Below, piece by piece: positions 10,541 to 21,304 of a stretch of 64,000 nt of DNA (the stretch's first letter is position 1; each line of letters opens with the position of its first letter). Source of the stretch: Rhynchopus sp. YZ270_cl-10. Lineage: Eukaryota > Euglenozoa > Diplonemea > Diplonemida > Diplonemidae. Where the stretch lies: assembly GCA_964035575.1 (NCBI GenBank), contig OZ037855.1, forward strand, positions 186,001 through 250,000, written 5' to 3'. The position numbers and the translations under genes were made by a program. Under the pieces are notes generated by a model. It was given only the letters and a program-made list of their open reading frames with translations. It had not been told where the DNA came from and did not search any database.

Positions 10541-10666
10541 GCGAAGCCACGGTACGCCACATTTCAAAATTGCGCTTAAAATTGCACTTTTTTCGCAGCC
10601 AAACTATGTCATAAGAAGGGTGTAATGCAAGCTTGCGCCGCAGGCGCACGGTACGCTACTTTTTTC
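10541..10666 (+). repeat. CACGGTACGC composite repeat (copy)
   Basis: GCGAAGCCACGGTACGCCAC at 10541 and TGCGCCGCAGGCGCACGGTA at about 10634, about 70 bp apart. This is the same order and strand as at 9029-9113, with a longer middle. Confidence 0.65.
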
Positions 10667-10861
10667 TTTGGCCATATCCTTCTTTCTCACTCCTTTGGGT
10701 TCGACGTGCTCCGTCCATCAAATGGTGGGGTCACAACATGCAGCAAAGTTTGCAACTACGCAAACTGCCCCCACGTTCACTTTGTACTTTTCCTTCAGAA
10801 GACAAGTACCATCGGGAACATACGGAACTGAATTTTTTTTTGCGAAGCAAAAAAAAATAAT

Positions 10862-10987
10862 ATAAAATGGCGCCGCAGGCGAAAAAAATTAGGGCACGGT
10901 GTAAAAATATAGCTATTTACACCACAGAGCAGTCACTCAACGAACCCTTTTTGCGGAGCAAAAAATGAAAAATGGCGCCGCAGGCAA
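10862..10987 (+). repeat. About 125-bp repeat with direct terminal copies of ATGGCGCCGCAGGC
   Basis: ATGGCGCCGCAGGC stands at both ends in the same direction. Between them lie GGTGTAAAAATATAGC and GAGCAGTCACTCAACGAACC. A near-complete reverse-complement copy lies at 24361-24486, and a fragment near 6110-6160. It has no coding potential. Direct ends may reflect a small transposon or a satellite monomer. Confidence 0.65.
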
Positions 10988-11035
10988 AAAAAAAAATTGA
11001 AGGTACAGCCTCCCGGGTCAACCCTACAGAATTTT

Positions 11036-11160
11036 CCCGTAAAAAAAAAAGACTCCTCAAAATTTCCCGGAAAAAAAAGGATTTTCCCGCGTAAAATTTC
11101 CCGTAAAAAAAACGACTTCCCCACGTAAAATTTCCCGTAAAAAAAACGACCTCTCAAGGA
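11036..11160. repeat. AAAATTTCCCGTAAAAAA tandem-like repeat
   Basis: Four or five imperfect units of about 30 bp (AAAATTTCCCGTAAAAAAAA then CGAC or similar) stand in a row. It is simple repeat DNA with no gene. Confidence 0.55.
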
Positions 11161-11337
11161 TTTTGGAATTCCACTACGCGGTTTAGCAACATCCCTGGTG
11201 ATGTGTGTGTGTTTTTTTTTTTTTAGAAGAAAATAATATCGAAAAAACAAAATGATGAGAGTTGTACCGTGTACTCTCCCTTTTTCGTTTTCCTGTTTAA
11301 AAAATCAATAAAAAAAAAGAGTTGTGCAAAAAAGAGG

Positions 11338-11928
11338 GTGCACGAGGACACGCTGCACCGACTCTGGCGTCTCCTACACTCACGTGCCCGTGAAGGGTAC
11401 AAACTCCACCTGCACTACATCCCCTCCCACGTGGGGGTGCTAGGCAATGAGGCAGCCGACAAGCTCGCTAGCCGTGCGAACGGCAGCCCTGCGAACCACG
11501 AGCGGATCAGCCTTGCGAGCATCCGCGCGTGCGTGAAGCGACGTGCCCTCAGCCGTGAGCCCACACCGGCTGAGAACAGCATCTACTCCTACAAGAGTGG
11601 ATCCACCACCGCCCTGCACCGACCTGCGCTGCGTACACCGCACCTCACGCGGCTGGGTGCGACGACCATCCGCAACCTCCGAGTGGAACGCCACCCACTC
11701 GTCTACAACAAGCTGCACCCGGACAGGACGGCGTACTGCCCACGTTGCTCCGAAGAGGCTTCGCTCCGCCACATCTTCTCCCGGTGCAGCAACCCCGCAA
11801 CCCCACGCTCCAGCCTCCCTACAACGAACCTGGGGCAGCTGATGCAGCGCCATGAGGCAGACGTGCTCCGCTTCCTTTGCGAGGCTGGATATCTGGACGA
11901 TGAAATTGAATCACTCATGCGCCATTGA
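11338..11928 (+). pseudogene. LINE ORF2 C-terminus: RNase H end and zinc knuckle (fragment)
   Basis: The frame begins inside the RNase H domain. The motif HYIPSHVGVLGNEAADKLAS is the C-terminal RNase H signature (catalytic His and Asp region) of the LINE groups that carry RNase H. After a basic linker comes CPRCSEEASLRHIFSRC, the C-x2-C...H-x4-C zinc knuckle found at the end of many LINE ORF2 proteins. The stop is at 11926-11928. The endonuclease and reverse transcriptase that should precede it are missing, as expected for 5' truncation during insertion. GC content and codon use resemble the host genes, so the insertion may be fairly recent. It cannot move itself. Confidence 0.85.
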
Positions 11929-12027
11929 GTCACTGATGTGACACCGGCGTGATGACTTTTTAAACCTACCTTATCAAAATAAGAGACAATTTTAAAAAAA
12001 AAAAAAAAACAACAAAAAAAAAAAAAA

Positions 12028-12080
12028 AAACAGAAACAGAAACAGAAACAGAAACAGAAACAGAAACAGAAACAGAAACA
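12028..12080. repeat. CAGAAA microsatellite inside the LINE 3' region
   Basis: About nine copies of the 6-bp unit CAGAAA, running on into CAAAAA-type repeats, lie between the LINE stop codon and its conserved 3' UTR block. Confidence 0.8.
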
Positions 12081-12388
12081 AAAACAAAAAACAAAAACAA
12101 AAAAAAAAAAAAAAACAAAAAAAAAACCCAAATTTTTTAGCTTTTTTCTTTGAGGGCATGTCCCCTTTTGTCGTCAGCCCAGAGTCAGTAGGCTCTGCCA
12201 CACCTTGGGGAGAGGTGTGCGGACTGTGTCTCCAAGAGGAAAAGGGAAGCTGTCCCCCCTGCCCCGTCGCAGTGTGGAACCCCGCTAAGTAGCACAACAA
12301 CAAAACTAAGCAAGAGGCAGTACCAGTGGCGCGGCTACCAATAACTACCGCGTAGTCAGCGTCACGCCTACCATGGTAGGTTACAGTG

Positions 12389-12419
<31 letters not shown>

Positions 12420-12701
12420 TTGAAAACACAGAAAAAAGAGTCCTGGATCGGTCAAATCAATAATAGACTGACCCTCTAGTCTGGGGTGTGTGTGTCGATC
12501 GATGTGCTGCCAAAAAACTAATGTTTGCCAAAGGGGAATCTTAGTTTTCGGGACAACACAGGAAGAACACCTTTAAAAAAAAAATACAACACCATAATCA
12601 CGCATAGACACAAAAAAAATAAAATATCAATATCACACACCCGGCGTTATATCTAATGATATAAGCCCTATGCTGTATTTAAAAGAAAAAGAAGAAAATT
12701 G

Positions 12702-12740
12702 TTTCATATACTAACTATTCTACTGAATAGAAGGTATAAT
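12702..12740 (+). repeat. Hairpin repeat shared with 60042-60081
   Basis: TTCATATACTAACTATTC followed by TACTGAATAGAAGGTATAA. CTATTC pairs with GAATAG around TACT, and TATAC with GGTATA further out. The copy at 60042-60081 differs in a few bases. Two copies nearly 50 kb apart with the same fold suggest a mobile or structured repeat. Confidence 0.55.
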
Positions 12741-14555
12741 AGGGGGCACTAAATGTACCCAAATAGAAGGGAAAAAAAAAGATCGGGTATTTTGTTTGTG
12801 CGCTCAAAGCCGGAAAACAAGATTAAAAAAAAATGTGTTAAACTGAAGTATGATTGTTAATTGAGGACTCAAAGAACAAACAAAGCGTCTTTTTTTTTTC
12901 CAATCCGTTTTGTTTTTTTCCTGCAGCGCTGCCTCCAACCTTTTTTAGAATTGACAAACAAGTTTGTTTCAAAAAAAAAAAATTAGACGAATGGAGTATT
13001 CTCTCTGAAGAGCGGTGCACCAAAGGAAAAACCATTCAGAAGATGGATCTAACCTTCACATTGTTTCGCCACTTTGACAAATGGATTCCAATGCTGAATA
13101 CCGCCACTAAAAGGTGCTTTTGGGAAGGGGGGGGATTTGGTAACATCCTAACAAATATACAGACCTACAGCAAACGTTGTGTAGGGTAATAAAAAAAATT
13201 TTTGGTGGATTTGAGTCTTCGAAAAAAGGGGGGCTCTTTTTTACCCCCCCCCCCCCCCCCCTCCCCCACCCAACATTTGCTGTGCAATCTGTAATATTGT
13301 ATCGCCTTTGCTTGAATGGCGGGGATGTTACAAAAAAAAAACTGTTTTGTAAGTAAGAGAGAGGAAGGGGGGGGGATTGTGAGATCTCTGGTATTGACAA
13401 CGACTATTATTGTGTCGAGGCAATCTTGAGTATACACACCCTTGGAACAAGTTTCCTTTTTAGAAAAAAAAAAATGGGGAGGGTAGCAGCTACTGCTTTA
13501 GTGGGAAGGGAAGGGAATGTGTCACGCCTTGCGATTAACGACACAGGCAATATTAGAAACGAAGAAAAAAACCCTCCCAAAATCCGTAAACACGGAAAAA
13601 AAAAATCAGAATAGAGAAATTAGAACAAAGGGGAGAGAAGGGAGAAGAAGGGGGACATAAAAAATACCCACAAAAAAAAAGTAGTTATTGATGCAGGCAC
13701 CCAGGTAGAATGAAAAGCACAAAGTACCCCTTTCGGCCAACAACAGAAGATGTGAAAAGGAAAACCGAATGCCTTTGCCCGGACCATGTGTGATCGGGGC
13801 GCGCGGTACACAAAACCGCGGTTCGGCAGCGGCGGCTCTTCCGCAGTGTTGTAAGCTTTTGCAGGTACTCCCCTTCGCTTCAATAAGAAAGAAAAAAAGA
13901 GAGAAAAAAATACAAAACTGGGAGGGATACGCAGGAAAATGGGGATTTTTTTTTTTTTTTTGAACAAACACTTTTTCGTAATAGTTGCAACACCCAAAGG
14001 GCGCGCTTTAAAAAAAAAAACACACAAATTGCGCTTTTTGGCCCATCTTCTTTGAGAATGGAACGGCAATAGGTAGGGTCTGTGTGTAAAATGCAATGTG
14101 TGATATTTCAGAACATATTCTAAGCTATCTCACTCGGAGAAAAATATGCCAGACACAGCCGCACATTTTGCGAAATACACAACCAGAAAAGTGGGGTGAA
14201 CTTAAAAATAAACACCGAGCAAAAAAAAAAAAAAATCAAGGAATGGAGAGCAAAGGATTATCAAAGGGATTATCCTCAAGGCACTCTCCCGCGCCTTCGC
14301 TGCTATAGTGCTCTACAAAATATACTTTTAACTCTCCCCACATAGAACGGCAGCAAACAAATAGAGAAAAGAGAAAAATTGGTAAGGATAACCTGAAGCC
14401 TTGCAGTGCTAAAAGTCACCGTTGAACAAATAGGGGGATCAGAGAGAAAACACGTTTCGTTCGATTCCAAAAGGATAACAAACAAATGAGCAGCTACAAT
14501 AAAGGAAGTTGGTAGCGGAAACGCCTCCCGGGTGCAGGCGTACGAAGCTCCGTGC

Positions 14556-14577
14556 GGGGGGGGGGGGGGGGGGGGGG
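14556..14577 (+). repeat. 22-base G run
   Basis: An uninterrupted G tract, followed closely by AAAGGGG. It could form a G-quadruplex. It directly precedes the hairpin repeat at 14594 and follows a GCAGGCGTACG block related to the tRNA-like repeats. Confidence 0.7.
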
Positions 14578-14593
14578 AAAGGGGAAATTATAA

Positions 14594-14624
14594 GATGAAC
14601 CTAAGCCTCTTGTGCTTAGTCACC
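14594..14624 (+). repeat. CTCTCGT-loop hairpin repeat, CTAAGC type
   Basis: GATGAACCTAAGC, loop CTCTTGT, GCTTAGTCACC. The stem CTAAGC/GCTTAG is perfect; the loop differs by one base from the commonest CTCTCGT. Confidence 0.7.
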
Positions 14625-15106
14625 TCAAAAAAAAGGGGTGTTGTGAGGTTTTTGTTGTGGACAATTTGGCTAAGTTCTGGGTTGCATATCGGGGCAAGGG
14701 CTGTACTCAATGAAAAGAACCTTCCAAGGTAAGAGGCGGTCAACACAACGAGTGTTTTTCACTATTGTGAGGCCACCAAGGGCACAAAGGAAGGGGGTTT
14801 TGGTGGGTACAGTCAAGAGACCAAAGCTGCGTGTGCGCGTTTCTATGACGTCTCATTTTACCTAACTCACTTCCCATGAAAATAGAACAAAAAAAACAAC
14901 AACAAAAACACAAATAGTGTTTCTGGGATAGGCCATAAGAAGGCCAGGGGGTATTAGTCTTAGTACCAGCACGCTCCAGCATCAGGTAGGTTATAGTTGA
15001 GGAAAAAATTGTGACAACGCCTCTGAGGGCACCATACCTCATAGAGCATGATTTAAAGAAGATGAACATGAGCATCCCGCATTGCATCTATGTTAAAAAT
15101 GATAGG

Positions 15107-15163
15107 TAATATTTTCAATCGAAAGATGGAGTTTTTGTCCACCAGCATCGTCTCCTCTTTTTT
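15107..15163 (+). repeat. About 57-bp repeat shared with 30891-30945
   Basis: ATATTTTCAATCGAAAGATGG, GTCCACCAGCATCGTCTCCT and the sequence between them match 30891-30945 with few differences. Neither copy has an open frame. Confidence 0.65.
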
Positions 15164-15525
15164 TGAATAAAAAATCGTTTGTTTTTTGCAAATAAATAGG
15201 GTAGCTTCTTGAAAAGAAAAAAAGCCCCCAAATAATCAGAGTATGTGGCACACATGTTGTGCTTTTTGTCGCAGTTTAGGAAAGCGTTCCAGCAAGAATA
15301 AAAAAAAGGGATACGCTTTCCTTTCAGTAGGTGACGGTTTTGTACTAAATTTGCACCAATACCCTTGGAAAATCATTTTCTTTCTTTGAAAGACTAAAAA
15401 AGTGTAGACACCCGAGTATGAGCACCATTATAGTTTCTTTCTTCGTTTCTTTCGTTTGTTATTTATTTCGGTGTGTTTGGTGTACTTGCATTCGCAATCA
15501 TGCAATTTCCACATTTACAACCTTC

Positions 15526-16789
15526 TTAAACCGAGGACCCCGCAGAGGAGCCTGGTGGTGTGTGCACCATGTACACGGGCTGCACAAGCTGCTGCTGCTG
15601 CTGCTGTGGCATCAACATGACGGGGACTAAGACCTGCTGCAGGTAGTTGTGCTGCTGCTGCTGGAGCTGCTGCTGCTGTTGCTGGAGCTGTTGCAGCTGG
15701 GACTGCTGGAGGAGCATCATTTGCTGCAGTGGTGCCTGCATCTGCTGGACCTGCTGGACCTGTTGTGCCACCCCTTGCACACCCTGCACTGTCTGCACAC
15801 CACCCGGCAGCACAGACAGTCCCCCCACAGCACGCTGGCTTAGTGGTGTCTGACCCTGCACTGCCTGTACCGGCATCGGAAGCTGCAGCGGCGCCATCTG
15901 CGGCAGGACGGGCGACATCTGTGCCTGTGAGAGCATGAAGGGCATGGTGTTCTGTGCGTACACCACACTGTGCGGCGACGTGGATGAGACGGGCGAAGTG
16001 GAGGCAGTGGTAGGCTCGCTGTTGAGGGAGCTCGTCTGGATGGTGGGTGCGAAGGGGAGCGTCAGGGCGGGGTTGTGCCAGATAGACGCACCGAAGTCGC
16101 ATTTGACGAAGCTCGCGGCATCCAGCTGAGGGGAGTGCACGCGGTAGCCGTTGTACTCCATCGAGTCCACGATGTTGATGCACTCCCGTGCGGTCGCGTT
16201 GTCCACGAACTGCACGTACGCATGCGAGATCGTCGCCGCACGCTTCGCACGCACGCTCGCAGGGATCACCGCCACCAGCTCGATCTTCGACATGTATGCC
16301 TTCAGATCACTCTTGCCCACAATCTCCAGAGCCTCCTGCAAGTTCAGATCAGACTTCGCCTTCACAGAAAGCACCAACACATTCGAGTCGCGGATCTCAA
16401 GCTGGAACTTCTCACGGTGGCGGATCTTCAGCTCAGCCATGCGCTCCTCGTGCACATCACCGGTGAAGTACACCAGCTCCTTGTGGCTGTGGGTTTTTTT
16501 TTTGGTGTTTAAAATCAATTTTTGAGTGACCACATTTGATCACACATTATTTTTTTTCAAAAAATAAAAATGTCGTGTCTCTTGCATTGCCACGTCGCTT
16601 CTTTCCCTAAGACAAATGTACATACACGAAGCGCTCAAGACATCTGCAGTTTGTGCCTGCACGCGCGAAGAAGTCGCGGACGGGCACGTGGTCGTGCACC
16701 ACTGCAACGTATGCCTTGTCGATCATCTCAGTGAAGAGCTTGCTCTCGGCGGTTCTGCGCACAGATGTGCTCGATGTGTTGCTCGACAT
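15526..16789 (-). CDS. Putative RNA-binding protein with Gln-rich prion-like tail
   Basis: A two-exon gene: exon 1 is 16789-16626, exon 2 is 16486-15526. The 139-bp intron has donor GTATGT and acceptor CCCACAG and lies in phase 2. The product has 374 residues. The first ~210 residues are compact and mixed, including HKELVYFTGDVHEERMAEL and ISHAYVQFVDNATARECINI, which resembles the second half of an RRM fold (RNP1-like YVQF, then a helix), but I see no clear RNP2, so the RRM reading is an inference. The last ~150 residues are rich in Gln, Val, Met and Pro with Q5-Q6 runs, a typical disordered, self-associating tail of RNA-granule or transcription proteins. The start ATG follows a G-poor leader. 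I do not recognise an orthologue. Confidence 0.75.
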
Positions 16790-17808
16790 AGTGAGTTAGG
16801 TAGTGAGTGTTGTTTGGAAACGAAAGTTAAGAAGAAAATGTGGGGTTAAACGGATAAAACACAAAATAGGGGAAGAAAAAAAGGGGAACAAAGGATACTT
16901 AGAGTGGGCAGCAAAAAGAAATTAGAAAAATATGCAGCAAAAGTAGAGTAACACGAACCTTTTCACAGACAAAGGCAGCGGCAAAGGGGGAAAAGACACG
17001 AAAGGGATGAGCAGAGTGGTGTGGATTGTGTATGTGATTTTCACCTGTTAAATATGGGGGCTTAAAACTGAAGACAGAAGCTTGTATTTTGCTTGTGAGC
17101 AACACGGTGAATAAACCAATAAAAATTACTCTTTTTTTCGCAACTGTTATTTTTGTCAAACAATACTAAAGACCACCTTGATTCGACCAGATCGGGGGAG
17201 TTTCCGGGCACTTGCAAAACTCATGTTGGGTCTGAATCAGGTGGGAAGAAACAGTGTGCAATTAAAAGAGGGGGAAAAAAACACAACATAAATGACAAAA
17301 AAAAAAAACAAATGGCTAGCGTGCTAAAGTTTAGCTGCAGACACCCTCATTGAGTGTCAACAAAAACAAAAAAAAAAATTGAGAAGGAGGACATACGCTG
17401 TCACCTCACACTCATGGTGGTGGCGTATTGCGAGCACATCCAAAAAAAAAAAAAAAAAAAAAAAAAAATCAAAAATTCAAAAAACGGGACCCTCTCGAAA
17501 CTTTACGGAACCTTTTGTGCTATGTGAATTGCCTCCTCATCCACTGCGGCCAGAACCTCTACGGGCACAGGGCGATGTAGGAGGGAAGCAATGTCTGACA
17601 CAAAAAAGGGCCATCATAAAGAGCGAACAGGAGAGGGTGGTACTATGCCGATAGGGTAGAAGAGATGACTCAGCATAAATGCAAAAAAAAAGGCGGGATG
17701 AATATGGGAAATAGAGGGATGACAAAACAAACGGTACTGACCAAAACCTTATCAATTTTGAAAAAATCTGAAACTATATAAAAAATATCAGAAAAAAATG
17801 CTACCATT
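16790..17808. other. Gene-free spacer
   Basis: No gene or repeat family recognised apart from A runs (28-base run near 17441). It probably holds the promoter of the upstream end of 15526-16789 and the 3' flank of the ATP-grasp gene. Confidence 0.5.
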
Positions 17809-19146
17809 TCAAACACACCCTACAACTCCCGGGAGCGCACTGAAACAGCACACATTTTCTGGAAGCGCTGCTCTGAAGCCTGAGTTTGGCAATCTCATCT
17901 CCATCACTTGCCCATTGAACTGCCTGCTTGCCACACCGAGAATCGTTTTCCCACTTGTGTACACACGGAGGTCATATTTGCTTCCATCGGTTGCTACCGA
18001 TGGTGGGCAATACTCTTGGGCCAGAGTCTCGCCGCGGGGCAGTTCTCTGAGCTTCGAATTGCTGACCTTATCGCCCCGGTAGACCCCTCTGCTGCCGTTG
18101 CCATCGGAGGGCTTGAAGACGAAGCGCTTTTTGTTCTTCTCCCAGAACTCTGGGGTTTCTGTCTCCATGAGGACAGTCTTCGGCACAACGGGGTGGTCGA
18201 TCAATGCCAGCAGCCGTTTGTCAGCCACCCTTACATATGTCGCAGGGTGTGGGGTGATGACAGCAGCCTTTTGCAACGATGCGGTCCGAAGGTGTTGGTT
18301 GCTCGCCTCCTCAAATCTGAAATCGGTCAGCCGGTTGTAGACAAGGTCAATCTTTGTCCCGCTTGCAGTGTGGATAAGTCTGTTCGTCTCCACATCAAAC
18401 GACAGCTCCGAAGGGTCGCAAACAAAGCTTGAAAATTGGGGTCGAGTTTCGCGCACCCTAGTCTCCACCAGCCTTGCAAAGAGAAGCATCTCAGCGTACA
18501 GTCCCTGCTCCGCTGGCTTTTCGTCGATCACCGCTAAGGCAACTGGAAGCTCTTCTCCTTCCACTCCAGCTCTGTATTCTGCTAGAATCGCGTCAACCCA
18601 TTTTTCTGTCATCAATAAGGTTTCCAACGGACTGCACCCCCCCAAAGACAGTGCGGTGGCAAGCCCTCCCGCGTTGGTGTTCACTTCAATCAGCTTTGGC
18701 CCGGAGGGTGTCAAATGGAAGTCAAATCCGAGCATGAACTGGCCAAATGGGAGGATGTCTTGAAGTAGTGGATCTGCGGAATCGGAAGGGAGGGCGGGGG
18801 TGGTGTGCAGCCAGATGCCGCTTTCTATGAAGCTGTGCACGGCGTCCCATACGTCCGCAGGGTACACCTCTACACCAGACTTTGTTGGTACACCGTAGGG
18901 CTTTGTGCCGTCTGTGTTCGTCCCCACAGCGCACTCCTCGAGCTGCTGAGGCAGGTCTGCAATCATCGCCGCAGCCGCAGCAACATCAATCCCCCCCGAC
19001 TCTGTTCTACACCCCGCTGCGATCGTCGCACCCACATTCCGCCAGATCGCAGTAAAGTCCCGCTCGCTAACAACACGCTTCACTTTACAGCAATTCGCGA
19101 TGCATGGCGCGGTAGAGGGAGGGGCAGATGGAGAGGTGGAGGCCAT
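17809..19146 (-). CDS. ATP-grasp family enzyme, bacterial-like
   Basis: A single exon of 445 residues. The start at 19146 is chosen because the in-frame extension upstream is low-complexity and the ATG follows a C/A-rich leader (CACCGCCCACC). Two blocks are informative. Around residues 140-161, GFDFHLTPSGPKLIEVNTNA supplies the acidic E-x-N pattern usual for metal-ATP binding in ATP-grasp folds. Around residues 342-370, RFVFKPSDGNGSRGVYRG is a glycine-rich loop preceded by the lysine that binds ATP phosphates. The E/N metal motif comes before the K/G-rich loop, the reverse of the usual order, so a circularly permuted ATP-grasp is plausible. Such ligases join a carboxylate to an amine through an acyl-phosphate; the substrate here cannot be read. 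The N-terminus is short and Cys-containing, with no targeting signal I trust. Resemblance to bacterial hypothetical ATP-grasp proteins suggests possible transfer (inference). Confidence 0.8.
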   Translation of the reverse strand: MASTSPSAPPSTAPCIANCCKVKRVVSERDFTAIWRNVGATIAAGCRTESGGIDVAAAAAMIADLPQQLEECAVGTNTDGTKPYGVPTKSGVEVYPADVWDAVHSFIESGIWLHTTPALPSDSADPLLQDILPFGQFMLGFDFHLTPSGPKLIEVNTNAGGLATALSLGGCSPLETLLMTEKWVDAILAEYRAGVEGEELPVALAVIDEKPAEQGLYAEMLLFARLVETRVRETRPQFSSFVCDPSELSFDVETNRLIHTASGTKIDLVYNRLTDFRFEEASNQHLRTASLQKAAVITPHPATYVRVADKRLLALIDHPVVPKTVLMETETPEFWEKNKKRFVFKPSDGNGSRGVYRGDKVSNSKLRELPRGETLAQEYCPPSVATDGSKYDLRVYTSGKTILGVASRQFNGQVMEMRLPNSGFRAALPENVCCFSALPGVVGCV

Positions 19147-19638
19147 GGTGGGCGGTGTGTATTGAAAAAGAAAAGTAAAAGAGTTTTGCTTTGTCGATAA
19201 AATAAATGAATCTGTGTGGTAGGGGTATGGAGTATGGGGGACCAATCTACTCTGCAGTGATAACAAAACGGTGGGGAAGTGGCCTTTTTGTTCGTTCCGT
19301 TTTCTGTGATGGACTGTGTATTTCCCCTGTAGGGAATACCCCTCCCCCCACCCCACCCACCGTACCATGAGCTTTTTTCTTGAGTTGATAATGTGCCACA
19401 CAGGCACCTCGTATTGATATGGCAAAGGGCTTTCGACACGACACCCTCCCTGCCTCACATACACACAAACGGACCTTCACGAAACAGACGTCGTGCACAC
19501 CCACACACATGACAAGCGTGCGTATCTCCCTTCCCCCACCCACCCGTACCCAACGAGAGCAAGGTCCAATCCCGTAGTGCGCTCTTGGACCCATATTCTC
19601 CCCGACCTGGAACTCCGCGTTCCACCCCCTCAAGCATT

Positions 19639-20540
19639 CTACGAGTGTGCCATCCACTGGTCCTCGCACACTGTGCACGTGTAGAACTGAGTCTGCCCCT
19701 CGTCGGCACCACGCGTCTGCTTCGAGTAGTATGTGCACTTGGTACGTGCCTTGCACTTTGCGCAGAACTCGAGGATGGTGTCCATTGCTGCGGTCGTTTC
19801 CTTCCCGGCAGCTGTGGTGGTGACGGTGGTGGTGGTGGTGTGAAGCATTTGAAACATGAACGATAAAAAAAGGTTTGCAAGATGAAGTAGTTGCTGCGTT
19901 CAGTGGACCTTCCTGTACAGAGCTTGAATGCCACTAGATACGAAATGTCTTTGCAAGGTCATTTCTATTTCGCTGTTGAACATCGTAGACCGTGAGTCCC
20001 GTTACCACAGGGGGGGCATGATTCGATAGCTCCGCACGCCGGGAATCCGGGGTACAAAAAAGTGATAGCAGACTCAACACAGCGGACCTCCGACCAGATG
20101 CTCCGGGCTCATACATCTCTGCCACAGGAGGTCTACAGATGGGACCTTGTACACGGTGAACAGAACACCGCACGCAGTGAGGACAGGCTGACCGGTACAG
20201 TGTGATATTAAACTCCACTTTTAGAAAAAACAAAACACAACACCCACATACCACCCCCTGCAATGTTCTGCAGCCACTCCACACCGCTGCGCACACTGGG
20301 GTCCACGAGCGAGATCGGGAGGCCTGTCTTGAGTGCGTCGTCCTGCGCGTTGAGCAGCTCACGTGTCGCCACAGCCGCATCTGCCTCCTCCTCCGCCACC
20401 ACGGCTTCATACGAGTACAGGTTTCCACACGCCATGCAATGTCCCTGCATAGCCTCCGGCGGGTACGGCGACACGGGGTAGCCACATTGCTTCACTGCGC
20501 AGTACAGGTGGTCCCACTGCTTGATCGGCTCAAGTGCCAT
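19639..20540 (-). CDS. RPA12: DNA-directed RNA polymerase I subunit RPA12
   Basis: Two exons: 20540-20252 and 19811-19639. The 440-bp intron has donor GTATGT and acceptor CCACAG and lies in phase 1. The product has 153 residues. The N-terminal part has four cysteines (YCAVKQC, then HCMACGNLY), fitting the first zinc ribbon. The C-terminal ribbon is diagnostic: CAKC at the start, then RGADEGQTQFYTCTVC. The acidic DE hairpin and the phrase ADEGQTxFYTCT match the RPA12/ZNRD1 branch rather than RPB9, which lacks the DE hairpin, or RPC11/TFIIS, which have DEPM. In Pol I this ribbon reaches the active site and drives RNA cleavage during proofreading and backtracking. The protein is slightly longer than usual (about 125) because of an acidic linker around residues 45-65. 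It stands 1.8 kb from the UPF3 start, same strand. Confidence 0.88.
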
Positions 20541-21304
20541 ATTACGGAGCTTTTTGTTTCGGAAAAAAGACCAGAAATTAAAACGTGTTTGTGTTTTTGG
20601 TGTGGTTTTTATGGGGAAAGAAGGAATCAAACCCCTGTGTATTCTGTTGGTGGTATTTTTGTATAAAAATTAGACGTCGCAATTGTGTGTAACAGGTCTA
20701 GTGCAGGATCCACGACATCGGGCGCTAAGGCAGCAGCAAAACTAATACCGAAGAATTTGCAGAACAGCGTTCACATAACACGAGTTGCCGACATTCTGCA
20801 GTGGGGTAGGTTCAGGCACAACACGCAAGAGTCAGGGGTCTACGTGGTCGCACCGCACACACCACATACTCCCTTCCCGGACCAACCCCAAACAAGCTAG
20901 GAACTACAGGAGCGATAGTTTGAAACCAAAAACTAGGAGGAGGGAGAGGCGGTAATGTAGGTTGTTGGCTTTTTAAGAAAAGAGGGGTTATATTTGAACC
21001 CCGTTAGATTGCGTTTTTTTTGTAGCAGTTGGCAAAAACCACCGATGTGCTCAAATGTCCACCCAAAAGGGAGAGGTTAGATAGCTTTTCCCCCAACGGC
21101 CAACGGAATGCAACGTTAGGGAACCCTGGTCTGACATATTTTTTTTTGTTATTTTCTCCAATTTGGGTGTCTTCTGTTGACACCCAAATACGGTGTGCTT
21201 TTTTTGTGGTTTGGCACCCGAGGGTCGCTCCACTATTCTTCACGCATTTTTCTTCGTCCGACACACATAATTGGGCGGGCAGCTAATTGTGTTCACCCCA
21301 CCTG
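20541..21304. other. Intergenic spacer RPA12-UPF3
   Basis: 764 bp with no repeat family or gene recognised. ACACCCAAATTGG and TGGGTGTC-type inverted segments near 21165-21187 give a possible hairpin (TTGGGTGTCTTCTGTTGACACCCAA). Confidence 0.45.

Larger units (their letters stand above)
11325..12408 (+). mobile_element. 5'-truncated LINE with poly(A) tail and target duplication
   Basis: This is the 3' part of a non-LTR retrotransposon: the end of the ORF (11338-11928), a CAGAAA simple-repeat zone (12028-12080), a distinct 3' UTR block (12140-12388) and a poly(A) tail (12389-12415). AAAAAAAAGAGTTG stands just before (11311-11324) and the matching A-run plus GAGTTG just after the tail (to 12422), a good target-site duplication. 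The last unique bases, CCTACCATGGTAGG, form a perfect palindrome just before the tail. A second copy of the same 3' UTR lies inverted at 32226-32440. Confidence 0.85.
12423..15525. other. Gene-free AT-rich DNA between LINE and first host gene
   Basis: No gene is supported. Contents: a hairpin repeat shared with 60042 (12702-12740), a repeat shared with 6451 (12919-12970), an 18-base C run near 13243, a 22-base G run (14556-14577), a CTCTTGT-loop hairpin (14594-14624) and a repeat shared with 30891 (15107-15163). Confidence 0.5.

Noticed and set aside
15647-15853. Cys/Leu-rich frames on the plus strand
   Set aside because: Antisense of the poly-Gln tail (CAG repeats) of the gene at 15526-16789.
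19147-19464. N-terminal extension of the ATP-grasp protein by 106 residues
   Set aside because: The extension is low complexity and Tyr/His/Ser-rich; the ATG at 19146 follows a leader like those of neighbouring genes.
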